In this document: positions 1 to 7,484 of the stretch, piece by piece
Layout of the letters: every line of letters starts with the position of its first letter
How positions within the stretch are numbered: the stretch's first letter is position 1
Origin: Methylocystaceae bacterium
GTDB lineage: Bacteria > Pseudomonadota > Alphaproteobacteria > Rhizobiales > Beijerinckiaceae
Assembly: GCA_003105285.1 (NCBI GenBank)
Contig: PQAN01000187.1
Span: 1 to 9,923 of the forward strand
Reading direction: 5' to 3'
DNA length: 9,923 bases
Notes under the pieces: model-generated
Told to the model about the DNA's origin: nothing
Seen by the model: only the letters and a program-made list of their open reading frames with translations
Databases searched by the model: none
Program-made: the position numbers and the translations under genes

Positions 1-992
1 GCGCCGGGCTTGCCGATACGCCCGGTGGCGAGATGGCAATTGACGATGGCGTCGACCTTGTCGGTTCCCTGCGCCGATTGGTTGACGCCTTGCGAAAACG
101 CCGTCACCACGCGCGGCGTCGAAGCGAAGAGCTCGAAGAAATCGGCGACGTCGATCTCGCGCAGGCCGGTCGCTTTCGCCGTCGCCGCGATCGTCGGCGC
201 GATCTCTCTCGCCGCGGCGAGTGCATCCTCGAACCCTTCGGTATGGCGCGCCACATAGTCTTCGTCGATCGCGCCATTGCTGAACAAATGAGCGAGCAGC
301 CCGCAAAACAACGCGACATCGCCGCCCGGCGCGAGGGCGAGAAAAAGATCGGCCTCTTCCGCCGTCGCGGTGCGGCGCGGATCGATGACGACGAGCCGCG
401 CGCCGCGCTCCTGCTTGTTGCGCAGCATGCGCTGAAACAGCACCGGATGACACCAGGCGGCGTTGGAGCCGACGAGGACGACGAGATCGGCGAGATCCAG
501 ATCCTCGTAGCATCCCGGCACGACGTCCGCGCCGAAGGCGCGCCGATGGCCGGCGACCGTCGAGGCCATGCACAGCCTCGAATTGGTGTCGACATGGGGC
601 GAGCCGATGAAGCCCTTGATCAGCTTGTTGGCGGCGTAATAATCCTCGGTCAGCAATTGACCGGAGAGATAGAAGGCGACCGCCTCCGGACCATGCGCAT
701 CGATGACGCGCTGGAACCCGCTCGCGACATGATCGAGCGCGTCGCCCCATGCGGCTCGCCTCATCTCGCCGCCATTGCGAATCATCGGATGCAACAAACG
801 CCCATCGAGCCCGAGCGTTTCGTGCAGGGCGGAGCCCTTCGAGCAGAGCCGGCCGAAATTCGCCGGATGGTCCGGATCGCCGGCCACCGTCGCGCCGCCT
901 TTGCCGTCCCGCGTCGCCAGCACGCCGCAGCCGACGCCGCAATAGGGACAGGTCGTTTTGACCGCCGCGTTGCGTGAATCGATCATCTGCAT
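1..992 (-). CDS. nasA: Assimilatory nitrate reductase, molybdopterin catalytic subunit (N-terminal part, runs off window)
   Basis: This is the N-terminal 330 residues of a cytoplasmic molybdenum nitrate reductase that reduces nitrate to nitrite; the 3' end lies beyond base 1. Near the N-terminus it has the [4Fe-4S] motif C15-x2-C18-x3-C22-x27-C50 (TCPYCGVGCGV, then GRLCSKGS), as in the Nas/Nap/formate dehydrogenase family. SRLCMAS places Cys141 where the molybdenum-ligating cysteine sits in Nap/Nas enzymes. LVVLVGSNAAWCHPV and VVIDPRRTATAEEADL are typical molybdopterin-guanine-dinucleotide binding stretches. No signal peptide is visible, which fits the assimilatory rather than the periplasmic Nap type. 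The start at 992 (MQMIDSRN) leaves a 24-base gap after the flavoprotein stop, with an AGG about ten bases upstream; Met3 at 986 is an alternative. Whether it carries the C-terminal [2Fe-2S] domain seen in some NasA proteins cannot be seen here. Confidence 0.95.
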   Translation of the reverse strand, partial: MQMIDSRNAAVKTTCPYCGVGCGVLATRDGKGGATVAGDPDHPANFGRLCSKGSALHETLGLDGRLLHPMIRNGGEMRRAAWGDALDHVASGFQRVIDAHGPEAVAFYLSGQLLTEDYYAANKLIKGFIGSPHVDTNSRLCMASTVAGHRRAFGADVVPGCYEDLDLADLVVLVGSNAAWCHPVLFQRMLRNKQERGARLVVIDPRRTATAEEADLFLALAPGGDVALFCGLLAHLFSNGAIDEDYVARHTEGFEDALAAAREIAPTIAATAKATGLREIDVADFFELFASTPRVVTAFSQGVNQSAQGTDKVDAIVNCHLATGRIGKPG

Positions 993-1016
993 GTCGTTTC
1001 AACCTATGAAGACCGA

Positions 1017-2606
1017 TCAATAGACGTCTTGCCGATAGCGCCCGCTCTTCTTCAGCTCGGCCACGAAGGCGATCGCTTCGTCGGTGGTTCGCGCGCCGAA
1101 TTGCGCGACGATGTCGACGAGCGCGCGCTCGACATCCTTCGCCATGCGCTTGGCGTCGCCGCACACATAGACATAGGCGCCGTCCGCGAGCCACGCCCAG
1201 AGATCGCGGCCGACCTCGCGCATTCGGTCCTGCACATAGAATTTCTGCGCGCCGTCGCGCGACCAGGCGAGCGACAGGCGCGTGAGCAGGCCGGAGGATT
1301 TCATCGCGTTGAATTCGTCGGCGTAGAAGAAATCGCAATCGCTGCGCTGGTGGCCGAAGAACAGCCAGTTGCGGCCGGGCGCATGGATCGCGGCGCGCTC
1401 TTGCAGAAAGGCGCGGAACGGCGCCACTCCGGTGCCGGGGCCGATCATGACGATCGGCGCATTCGCATCGCTCGGCAGACCGAAGCCGTGCGACGCCTGC
1501 ACATAGACTTTCACCTTCGCGCCGCTGTCGACACGCCCGGCGAGAAAGGTCGAGGCGACCCCCTGCCGCTTGCGCTTGCCGATCACATAGCGCACCGCGT
1601 CAACAGTGAGCGACACTTTTCCGGGCGCAGCCTTTGGGGAAGAAGAAATGGAGTAGAGACGCGGCTGCAGCGGCTCCAGGGTTTCGACGAAAGCTTCCGG
1701 ATGGGGGCGAACGCTCGAAAATTTCTGCAGCGCCGCCAATATGTCGAGATTCGCGGCGTCCTTGTCCGGGTCCTCGCCCTGCGCCAGCGCGCGCGCCTTC
1801 TCGCGCTGCGCGCCGCCCGTCAGAAAGGAGAAGAGCTCGAACAGACGATCGGGCGCCGGCGACAGCGAGACATCTTCGCGCAAGACATCGCGCAGCGTCT
1901 TGCCTCTAACCGGCGTGATCGGCGATGCGCCGAGCATGGCGATGATCTGATCGACGAGCCCGAGATCGTTTTGCGCGAAGACGCCGAGCGAATCGCCGAC
2001 GGTGTAGTCGAGACCAGAGGAGGCGAGATCGAATTCGATATGCCAGGTTTCCTTTTCCGAGCCCGGCTTGTTGAGCAGGCGCCGCGATGAGAATGTCGCC
2101 TCGACAGGATTGTCGCGCGAGCGGCCGGGAGGAGAAGACGGCTGCGAACTCGCGGCGGCGGGCGTCGCGGGCGAGGGCGCAACGTCCGATTCGTCCGCCA
2201 GCGCCTTCAACATGCGTGCGGTCTCCTTGCCGCCCGGCGCGCAGAGATTGAGGCGCGTCTCTTTGCCGACAAACAGCGCTTCCGCATAGTCGTTGCAATT
2301 ATAGCCGCATTGTCCGCAATCCTGCTGCGCCATCGCCGCCATCATGCGCCGCCGCAACGGCCGTCCGTCCGCGAGCTTCATGCGCTCTTGCAGCGGCAAC
2401 GTCTGGTCGTGCCAGGGCGCCGCGCCGTCGTCGCCGTCGCCGGCCATGGCAGCGGCGTTCTGTTCCGGCGTCAGCGCGACGACGCCCGCCTCGTCGAGCG
2501 AGACGAGTCCGGCGAAGAAGCCGTTGAGCCAAGCGCGCTGCTCGCCGGAAAACGGAGCCGTCTCGGGCACCAGATCGAGCCTTGCGGGCGACGTCATCTG
2601 ATTCAT
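1017..2606 (-). CDS. CysJ-like NADPH flavoprotein reductase with N-terminal RnfB-like Fe-S domain
   Basis: A 529-residue electron-transfer protein, often annotated 'sulfite reductase subunit alpha'. Domains in order: an N-terminal motif FSGEQRAWLNGFFAGL (19-34); a small Fe-S domain with C97-x2-C100-x3-C104-x17-C122 (CGQCGYNCNDYAEA, then LCAPGGKET), resembling the RnfB-type [4Fe-4S] domain; a Pro/Ala/Ser-rich linker (about 139-165); then the CysJ/P450-reductase-type FAD and NADPH module. In that module RLYSISSS (316-323) and GVAST (349-353) bind FAD, GPGTGVAPFRAF (389-400) binds the nucleotide pyrophosphate, SR449-450 with K455/Y457 suggests NADPH over NADH, and the C-terminus ends in DVY as in CysJ. 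There is no flavodoxin domain. It lies between nirA and nasA and its ATG overlaps the nirA stop by four bases (ATGA), with a strong GGAGG seven bases upstream. It therefore probably supplies electrons to NirA or NasA, not to sulfite reductase. The partner is inferred. Confidence 0.9.
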   Translation of the reverse strand: MNQMTSPARLDLVPETAPFSGEQRAWLNGFFAGLVSLDEAGVVALTPEQNAAAMAGDGDDGAAPWHDQTLPLQERMKLADGRPLRRRMMAAMAQQDCGQCGYNCNDYAEALFVGKETRLNLCAPGGKETARMLKALADESDVAPSPATPAAASSQPSSPPGRSRDNPVEATFSSRRLLNKPGSEKETWHIEFDLASSGLDYTVGDSLGVFAQNDLGLVDQIIAMLGASPITPVRGKTLRDVLREDVSLSPAPDRLFELFSFLTGGAQREKARALAQGEDPDKDAANLDILAALQKFSSVRPHPEAFVETLEPLQPRLYSISSSPKAAPGKVSLTVDAVRYVIGKRKRQGVASTFLAGRVDSGAKVKVYVQASHGFGLPSDANAPIVMIGPGTGVAPFRAFLQERAAIHAPGRNWLFFGHQRSDCDFFYADEFNAMKSSGLLTRLSLAWSRDGAQKFYVQDRMREVGRDLWAWLADGAYVYVCGDAKRMAKDVERALVDIVAQFGARTTDEAIAFVAELKKSGRYRQDVY

Positions 2607-4360
2607 TTTGCGGCCTCCACCTCGATCAAGCGTTTCAGCTCTTTTATGTCATGGCGCCGCGTGAAGGCCGCGAAGCTCTCATCGGCGGACGCGCGATTGG
2701 TCAGATAGGCGCGCAGCGCCTCTTCGACCTTGCGGGGAGCGTCGTCCGATTTGACGTTCTGGAAGAGTTCGCGGGCGATCGCGGCGTCCGAGCCGAAGCC
2801 GCCGCCGACGACCATATGATAGCCTTCGACCGTGTCGCCCTCGTCATTGACCGGCACGCGCGCGCCGACGAGGCCGATGTCGCCGATATAATGCTGCGCG
2901 CAGGAGTGATGGCAGCCGGTGAGATGAATGTTGACGGGCGTGTCGACCGCAACCTTGCCTTCGCAATGAGCGGCGATGTCCTCGGCGTGCCGCTTGGTGT
3001 CCGCGGCGGCGAAGCGGCAGCCGAAATTGCCCGTGCAGGCGACGAGTCCGGCGCGGATCGCCGACGCCTTCGTCGAAAGGCCGAGCGCCTCGATCGCCGC
3101 GACGGCCTCGGCGACCCGCGCATCGGCAACGCCGGAGATCAGCAGATTCTGCCATACCGTCAGCCTGATGTCGCCGTCGCCGAATTCGCGGGCGATCGCC
3201 GCGAGGCCGCGAACTTGCTCGCCCGTCAGCCGTCCGAGTTTCAAAGCGACGCCGATCCAATTGGCGCCAGCCTGTTTTTGCGGATGCGCGCCGATATGCG
3301 CGAGCCGATCATAGGAAGGGCGCGGAGCGACGGCGCCGATCGGCGCTCGCGGCAATTTACGGCCGAGCTTCTCCTCGACGAGGCTCAGGAACTTCTCGAA
3401 GCCGAGAGCGTCGAGCACATATTTGAGACGCGCCTTGGCGCGATTGGTGCGGTCGCCCGTCTCGATGAAGACGCGCAGAATCGCGTCGGCGACGCCCACC
3501 GCCTCCTCCGGGCGGAGAATGACGCCGGTGTCGCGCGCCAGATCCTTGTGGCCGGTGATGCCGCCGAGCGCGAGACGGAAATAGACGCCCGGCTCGACGC
3601 CATGGCCGTCGACGAGCTCGACCGCCTGAAAGGCGACGTCGTTGGTGTCCTCCAGCACCGGAATGCGCCCGGCGCCGTCGAAGGCGATGTTGAATTTGCG
3701 CGGCAGGCCGGAGAGCGAGCGATCGTTGAGGATATGGAAATGCAGCGCGCGCGCGAAGGGCCGCGTGTCGACGAGCTCTTGCGGATCGACGCCGGCTGTC
3801 GGCGTTCCTGTGACGTTGCGGATATTGTCCGCGCCGGAGCCGCGCGTCCACAGGCCGAGGCTCTGCACGCCCTCCACCATGGCGACGGCGTCTTTCGGCT
3901 CGATCTCGCGGATTTGCAGATTGGCGCGCGTCGTCACATGCAGATAGCCGCCGCCCTGGCTTTCGGCGAGATCGGCGAGGCCGGCGAATTGCCAGTGATC
4001 GAGAATGCCGTTCGGAATGCGCAGACGACACATATAGGAGGTCTGCGTCGGCGCGACATAGAACAGGCCGTGATAGCGCCAGCGGAAATTATCGGCGGGC
4101 TTGGGCGCTTCATTATTTTTCGCCTGTTCGACGAGGCGCGCATAAGCGTCGAACGGATGCTGCTCGCGCTTGATGTTCTCTTGATCGTTGAGCTTGCCGC
4201 CACGCGCGATCGTCTTGTCTTGCGCCTCGTAATGAATGGCGTCCGGACCGATCGGCGTCGATTTCGCCGGCGCGACGGCGCGCGCGGCGCGCGACGCCGA
4301 GAAGCCGGAGGCGAAGCCCTCTAGATAGCGCTTTTGTTCGGGCGAGAAATCGCTGCTCAT
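2603..4360 (-). CDS. nirA: Ferredoxin-type siroheme nitrite reductase
   Basis: A 585-residue cytoplasmic enzyme catalysing the six-electron reduction of nitrite to ammonium. It has the duplicated nitrite/sulfite reductase ferredoxin-like half domain (SYMCRLRIPNG, then HVTTRANLQIREI) and the siroheme/[4Fe-4S] cysteines: C442-x5-C448 (CTGNFGC) and C483-x3-C487 (GCHHSCAQ). Length matches bacterial NirA and is far from the roughly 800-residue NirB. I chose the start at 4360 (MSSDFSPEQKRY): it begins two bases after the upstream gene's stop, has GGAAGG about eleven bases upstream, and gives the usual NirA N-terminus. A longer in-frame reading to 4555 would overlap the preceding gene by almost 200 bases. 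It could in principle be a sulfite reductase of the same superfamily, but the neighbours make nitrite the expected substrate. Reduced ferredoxin is the usual donor for this family; here the adjacent Fe-S flavoprotein may replace it (inference). Confidence 0.94.
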   Translation of the reverse strand: MSSDFSPEQKRYLEGFASGFSASRAARAVAPAKSTPIGPDAIHYEAQDKTIARGGKLNDQENIKREQHPFDAYARLVEQAKNNEAPKPADNFRWRYHGLFYVAPTQTSYMCRLRIPNGILDHWQFAGLADLAESQGGGYLHVTTRANLQIREIEPKDAVAMVEGVQSLGLWTRGSGADNIRNVTGTPTAGVDPQELVDTRPFARALHFHILNDRSLSGLPRKFNIAFDGAGRIPVLEDTNDVAFQAVELVDGHGVEPGVYFRLALGGITGHKDLARDTGVILRPEEAVGVADAILRVFIETGDRTNRAKARLKYVLDALGFEKFLSLVEEKLGRKLPRAPIGAVAPRPSYDRLAHIGAHPQKQAGANWIGVALKLGRLTGEQVRGLAAIAREFGDGDIRLTVWQNLLISGVADARVAEAVAAIEALGLSTKASAIRAGLVACTGNFGCRFAAADTKRHAEDIAAHCEGKVAVDTPVNIHLTGCHHSCAQHYIGDIGLVGARVPVNDEGDTVEGYHMVVGGGFGSDAAIARELFQNVKSDDAPRKVEEALRAYLTNRASADESFAAFTRRHDIKELKRLIEVEAAK

Positions 4361-4362
4361 CG

Positions 4363-5577
4363 TCACGCCGCCTTCCGCTCGCACAATGCTCTGCCGAAGA
4401 TGAGACCGTCCCGCCAGGATTTGACGCTCGCGCCGGAGCGCATGAGCTCCAGATACCAGAGCGCCGCGGTCGTATCGCCGACGAGCACGGCGCCGACGAG
4501 GCGATCGTTCGCGATGACGAGCTTCTTGTACATGCCCATGCTCGCATCGGACCAAACGATCGCCTCGCTCCCCGGGCGCCCCAGAAAATCGCCGGCGGAG
4601 AAGACATTGACGCCGGAGACTTTCAGATTGGTGGAAACGACGCTGCCCGTATATTCGTCGGCCTCTCCAGCAAGATGCGACGCCAGGACTCGCGCCTGTT
4701 CATAGGCCGGCTCGACGAGTCCGTAGCAGACGCCGCGATGCTCCGCGCATTCGCCGAGCGCGAAAACGCCTTCGACATTGGTCTGCATGCGATCGTCCGC
4801 GAGAATGCCGCGATCGACGGCGAGGCCGGCGGCGCGCGCCAGCTCCACATTCGGGCGAATGCCCGCCGCAAAGACCACGGCGTCGGCGTCGATCGTCCGC
4901 CCATCCGCGAGTTCGAGCCCACGCACGGCGCTGTCGCCGACGATGCGCGTCGTATTGGCGTGGAGCATGACGTCGACGCCCTTGCCCTCGATAAGTTGTT
5001 TCAGCAGCGCGGCGGCGGGCGCATCGAGCTGGCGCTCCATCAGCCGATCCATCACATGCACGAGGGTGACCGCGGCGCCCGCCTTGGCCAGCCCATAGGC
5101 CGCTTCCAGCCCGAGCAGGCCGCCGCCGATGACGACGATCTTCTTGCGCTCGTCGGCGAGGCGCTTCAGCTCGTCGACGTCGCGGCCGTCACGGAACGTA
5201 TGAACCTCGGCGAGTTCCGCGCCCGGAACGGGGAGACGCAACGCCCGCGAGCCGGTGGCGAAGACGAGCCGCGAAAAGGCGACGGTCGCGCCATTGGCGA
5301 GCGAGACCTCCTTGCGGGCGAAATCGACTGCGGTCGCCGCGCATCCGTATTGCAGCGTGACGCCGCGGTCGCGCCACCAGGACGGCGGCTTCAGCTCGAT
5401 TTCGCGCGCGTCCGCGTCGCCGGCCAGCACGGACGACAAGAGAACGCGATTGTAGGCGAGGCGCGGCTCCTCGCCGATCACGGCGATCGCATAGCGGCCG
5501 AGCGCGCGCTTGGACAATTCGTCGACCAGTCGCGCCGCCGCCATGCCATTGCCGATGATGACGAGAGGTTCGCTCAT
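4363..5577 (-). CDS. FAD-dependent NAD(P)H oxidoreductase, NirB/NasC N-terminal-module type
   Basis: A 404-residue two-dinucleotide-fold reductase. GNGMAAAR (9-16) is the FAD-binding motif in the form typical of NirB, NasB/NasC and rubredoxin reductase relatives. EEPRLAYNRVLLSSVL (36-51) is another NirB-family hallmark. ATGS (107-110) and IGGGLLGLE (150-158) mark the NAD(P)H-binding fold, MERQLD (180-185) follows, and LGECAEHRGVCYGL (274-287) is the C-terminal FAD motif. NLKVSGVNVFSAGDF (317-331) starts the C-terminal domain shared with NirB. The protein then ends without a BFD-like [2Fe-2S] domain and without the siroheme module, so it is an electron-transfer subunit, not a nitrite reductase. 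By analogy with Klebsiella NasC and Bacillus NasB it probably passes NAD(P)H electrons to NasA (inference). It follows the ATPase gene by 11 bases, with TGAGGG ahead of its ATG at 5577. Confidence 0.88.
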   Translation of the reverse strand: MSEPLVIIGNGMAAARLVDELSKRALGRYAIAVIGEEPRLAYNRVLLSSVLAGDADAREIELKPPSWWRDRGVTLQYGCAATAVDFARKEVSLANGATVAFSRLVFATGSRALRLPVPGAELAEVHTFRDGRDVDELKRLADERKKIVVIGGGLLGLEAAYGLAKAGAAVTLVHVMDRLMERQLDAPAAALLKQLIEGKGVDVMLHANTTRIVGDSAVRGLELADGRTIDADAVVFAAGIRPNVELARAAGLAVDRGILADDRMQTNVEGVFALGECAEHRGVCYGLVEPAYEQARVLASHLAGEADEYTGSVVSTNLKVSGVNVFSAGDFLGRPGSEAIVWSDASMGMYKKLVIANDRLVGAVLVGDTTAALWYLELMRSGASVKSWRDGLIFGRALCERKAA

Positions 5578-5588
5578 CAGTGTCGCCC

Positions 5589-6380
5589 TCAGGCCGCCTC
5601 GACGTAGCGATGACGCTCGTAGAGGAATTGCAGAACGCGCTGACGGCAGCCGAGATAGACAGCGTCGGCGGCGAGCTCGAGCCGATTGCGCGGGCGCGGC
5701 AGCGGCACGTCGAGCACTTCGCCGATCGTCGCGCTCGGACCGTTCGTCATCATGACGATGCGATCGGAGAGCAGCACCGCTTCGTCGACATCATGGGTGA
5801 TCATCAACACGGTGTTGCCGAGCTCGCGATGCAGCGCCATCACCTGGTCCTGCAGATGCGCGCGCGTCAGCGCGTCGAGCGCGCCGAAAGGCTCGTCGAG
5901 CAGCAGCACTTTCGGCTCCATGGCGAGTGCGCGGGCGATGCCGACGCGCTGCTTCATGCCGCCGGAGATTTCGCTCGGGCGCTTGTCCTTGGCGTGCGAC
6001 ATCTGCACGAGATCGAGATTGCGCATCGTCCACTCATGGCGCTCGGCGCGGCTCTTCTTGCCCGAGAACACCTTGTCGACGCCGAGCCGCACATTGTCGT
6101 AGACGGAGAGCCAGGGCAGCAGCGAGTGGTTCTGGAACACGACGGCGCGATCGGGGCCGGGCTCGTCGACCTCGCGGTCCTCGAGCACGACGCCGCCCGA
6201 GGAGGCGCGCAGCAGGCCGGCGACGATGTTGAGCAGCGTCGACTTTCCGCAGCCGGAATGTCCGATGATCGAGACATATTGCCCCTTGTCGACGGTAAGA
6301 TCGACATGCTCGAGGACCTTCGTCGTTCGCGCGCCGTTCGAGAAAACCTTGTCGACATGATCGATGCGAAGATAGCTCAT
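5589..6380 (-). CDS. nrtC: Nitrate ABC transporter, ATP-binding protein (NrtC/NrtD/NasD type)
   Basis: A 263-residue ABC ATPase that powers nitrate import at the inner membrane. All catalytic motifs are intact: Walker A GHSGCGKST (40-48), Q-loop Gln83 (VFQNHSLLPWLS), signature SGGMKQR (139-145), Walker B LLLDEP with Glu163, D-loop ALDALTR, and the switch His196 (MITHDVDEAV). DRIVMMTNGPSATIGE in the C-terminal part is typical of the nitrate/taurine/sulfonate subfamily. It is a single-domain protein, architecturally like NrtD/NasD. It lacks the NrtA-like C-terminal domain that senses nitrate in cyanobacterial NrtC, so the name nrtC here follows proteobacterial usage. The start at 6380 (MSYLRIDHV) has AAGGGAAC about ten bases upstream and lies 14 bases after the permease stop. 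A longer reading up to 6893 would run through nrtB in another frame and is rejected. Confidence 0.94.
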   Translation of the reverse strand: MSYLRIDHVDKVFSNGARTTKVLEHVDLTVDKGQYVSIIGHSGCGKSTLLNIVAGLLRASSGGVVLEDREVDEPGPDRAVVFQNHSLLPWLSVYDNVRLGVDKVFSGKKSRAERHEWTMRNLDLVQMSHAKDKRPSEISGGMKQRVGIARALAMEPKVLLLDEPFGALDALTRAHLQDQVMALHRELGNTVLMITHDVDEAVLLSDRIVMMTNGPSATIGEVLDVPLPRPRNRLELAADAVYLGCRQRVLQFLYERHRYVEAA

Positions 6381-6394
6381 GTTCTCGTTCCCTT

Positions 6395-7291
6395 TCAGCT
6401 CGCTTGCGCGCCGCGCGTCGCGATATTGCCGATGAATGCGACGATGCGGTCGAGGACGAAGCCGGTGACGCCGATGTAGATGAGCGCCACGAAGATGTCG
6501 GGCAGGCGCGAGGAATTCCAGGCGTCCCAGATGAAGAAGCCGATGCCGACGCCGCCCGTCAGCATCTCCGCCGCGACGATGGCGAGCCAGGAGAGGCCGA
6601 TGCCGATGCGAAGGCCGGTGAAGATGTAGGGCGCGGCGGAAGGAATCATGATCTTCCAGAAGAATTCGAGCGGGTTGAGCCGCAGCACGGCGGCGACATT
6701 GCGATAGTCTTTCGGAATGTTGCGCACGCCGACCGCCGTATTGATGATGATCGGCCAGATCGAGGTGATGAAGATCACGAAGATCGCCGACGGATGGCTG
6801 TCGCGAAACGCGGCGAGCGAGATCGGCAGCCAGGCGAGCGGCGGCACCGTGCGCAGCACCTGGAAGATCGGGTCCAGTCCGCGCATCGCCCATTGCGACT
6901 GCCCGACAACGACGCCGAGCAGCACGCCGGCGACGCTCGCGAAGCCGAAGCCGACAGCGACGCGCTGCAACGAGGTGAGCACACGCCAGCCGAGGCCGAT
7001 GTCCTGCGGTCCCGCGACGAAGAACGGATGCAGGATGAGATCATTCGCTTCGCTCCAGATGCGCGAAGGCGATGGCAGCGTCGCGGTCGGCTTGACGCAC
7101 ATGATCTGCCACACGCCGAGCATGAGCGCGAGCATGATGAGCGGCGGCAGCACGGCGGCGAAGAAGGCGCGAACCTCCGCCTTGTATTTCACGAGCAGCG
7201 GAAGAGGGCGCCGTTTGTAGAGCTCGTCGATCGACAGATCGTCGCCCGGCATGGAGTTCGCGAGTTCGCTCTTTACGATCTGCATGGTCAT
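6395..7291 (-). CDS. nrtB: Nitrate ABC transporter, permease
   Basis: A 298-residue inner-membrane protein of the binding-protein-dependent transport family. After a charged cytoplasmic N-terminus (about 42 residues) there are hydrophobic segments at roughly 43-64, 111-130, 145-162, 169-189, 222-244 and 266-288. The cytoplasmic coupling (EAA-like) loop is AAVLRLNPLEFFWKIMIP (200-217), followed by APYIFTGLRIGIGLSWLA. Both are characteristic of NrtB and its SsuC/TauC relatives. Two ATGs are close together at 7291 and 7285; I take the first because GAGG lies six bases upstream and because a short upstream reading frame ends in an ATGA overlap there. It is separated from nrtA by 193 bases holding a large inverted repeat, and from the ATPase gene by 14 bases. 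With that ATPase and NrtA it forms the nitrate importer. Confidence 0.94.
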   Translation of the reverse strand: MTMQIVKSELANSMPGDDLSIDELYKRRPLPLLVKYKAEVRAFFAAVLPPLIMLALMLGVWQIMCVKPTATLPSPSRIWSEANDLILHPFFVAGPQDIGLGWRVLTSLQRVAVGFGFASVAGVLLGVVVGQSQWAMRGLDPIFQVLRTVPPLAWLPISLAAFRDSHPSAIFVIFITSIWPIIINTAVGVRNIPKDYRNVAAVLRLNPLEFFWKIMIPSAAPYIFTGLRIGIGLSWLAIVAAEMLTGGVGIGFFIWDAWNSSRLPDIFVALIYIGVTGFVLDRIVAFIGNIATRGAQAS

Positions 7292-7401
7292 ATCGGCCTC
7301 GGGGATGTCATGGCTCTTCCGTGTTTCGGCTTCCCTGCCTCCTCCCCGACCCTCCCCCGCTTCGCGGGAGAGAGGACCCTGACGAACAGTGTGCGCGGCA
7401 T
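7288..7401 (-). other. Short open frame over the palindrome, ending in a 4-base overlap with nrtB
   Basis: A 37-codon frame starts at an ATG in the loop of the inverted repeat (7401), reads through its 3' arm, and stops with TGA overlapping the nrtB ATG (ATGA). A nested ATG at 7311, with GGAAGAG just upstream, would give a seven-residue peptide (MTSPRPI) ending at the same place. Much of the sequence is the repeat itself and it shows no domain. It is more likely chance, or at most a translational-coupling peptide for nrtB, than a real protein gene. Confidence 0.15.
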
Positions 7402-7450
7402 GTCTGCCGTGACGTCGAGTCTGCTCGCTCTCCCGCGAAGCGGGGGAGGG
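7350..7450. repeat. Perfect 23-bp inverted repeat (REP/MITE-like palindrome) between nrtA and nrtB
   Basis: The arms at 7350-7372 and 7428-7450 are exact reverse complements over 23 bases, separated by 55 bases. Each arm contains its own small hairpin (CCCGC-TTC-GCGGG), and further imperfect complementarity (CCTCC against GGAGG) continues just outside. Within the nrt transcript it would fold into a very stable GC-rich structure. Both the arms and their placement resemble the intergenic palindromic elements scattered in many alphaproteobacterial genomes; that it is multi-copy in this genome is inference. There is no T-tract after the distal arm, so it is not a standard terminator. By position it could slow 3' exonuclease decay and keep nrtA mRNA above nrtB mRNA, as REP elements do between malE and malF. 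Confidence 0.85.
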
Positions 7451-7484
7451 ACAGGAGGGGGAAAGACGAATGATTCATTTCGGA

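Noticed and set aside
2582..4324. A 580-codon open frame on the plus strand opposite nirA, and similar long plus-strand frames (e.g. 33-977, 4675-5607, 7470-8789).
   Set aside because: They mirror strongly supported minus-strand genes, show Arg/Ala-rich composition typical of antisense frames in high-GC DNA, and contain no recognisable domain.
1017..4360. NirA plus the CysJ-like flavoprotein as an assimilatory sulfite reductase (CysI/CysJ).
   Set aside because: Both sit inside an operon with nitrate transporter and NasA genes and behind a NasT-type leader; the flavoprotein also lacks the CysJ flavodoxin domain. Sulfite use cannot be excluded from sequence alone but is the less likely reading.
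4361..4555. Longer NirA reading starting at 4555.
   Set aside because: It would overlap the end of the FAD reductase gene by nearly 200 bases; the 4360 start has a ribosome site, a two-base gap to the previous gene and the family-typical N-terminus.
5589..6893. 434-codon frame suggesting a fusion of the ATPase with extra N-terminal sequence.
   Set aside because: The extra part is the nrtB coding region read in another frame; the ATPase homology starts exactly at the 6380 ATG, which has its own ribosome site.
7396..7409. Small hairpin with a six-base loop (CGGC-AGACAT-GCCG on the minus strand) in the palindrome spacer, as another ANTAR target.
   Set aside because: Loop position 4 is C rather than G and there is no partner hexaloop or terminator beside it.
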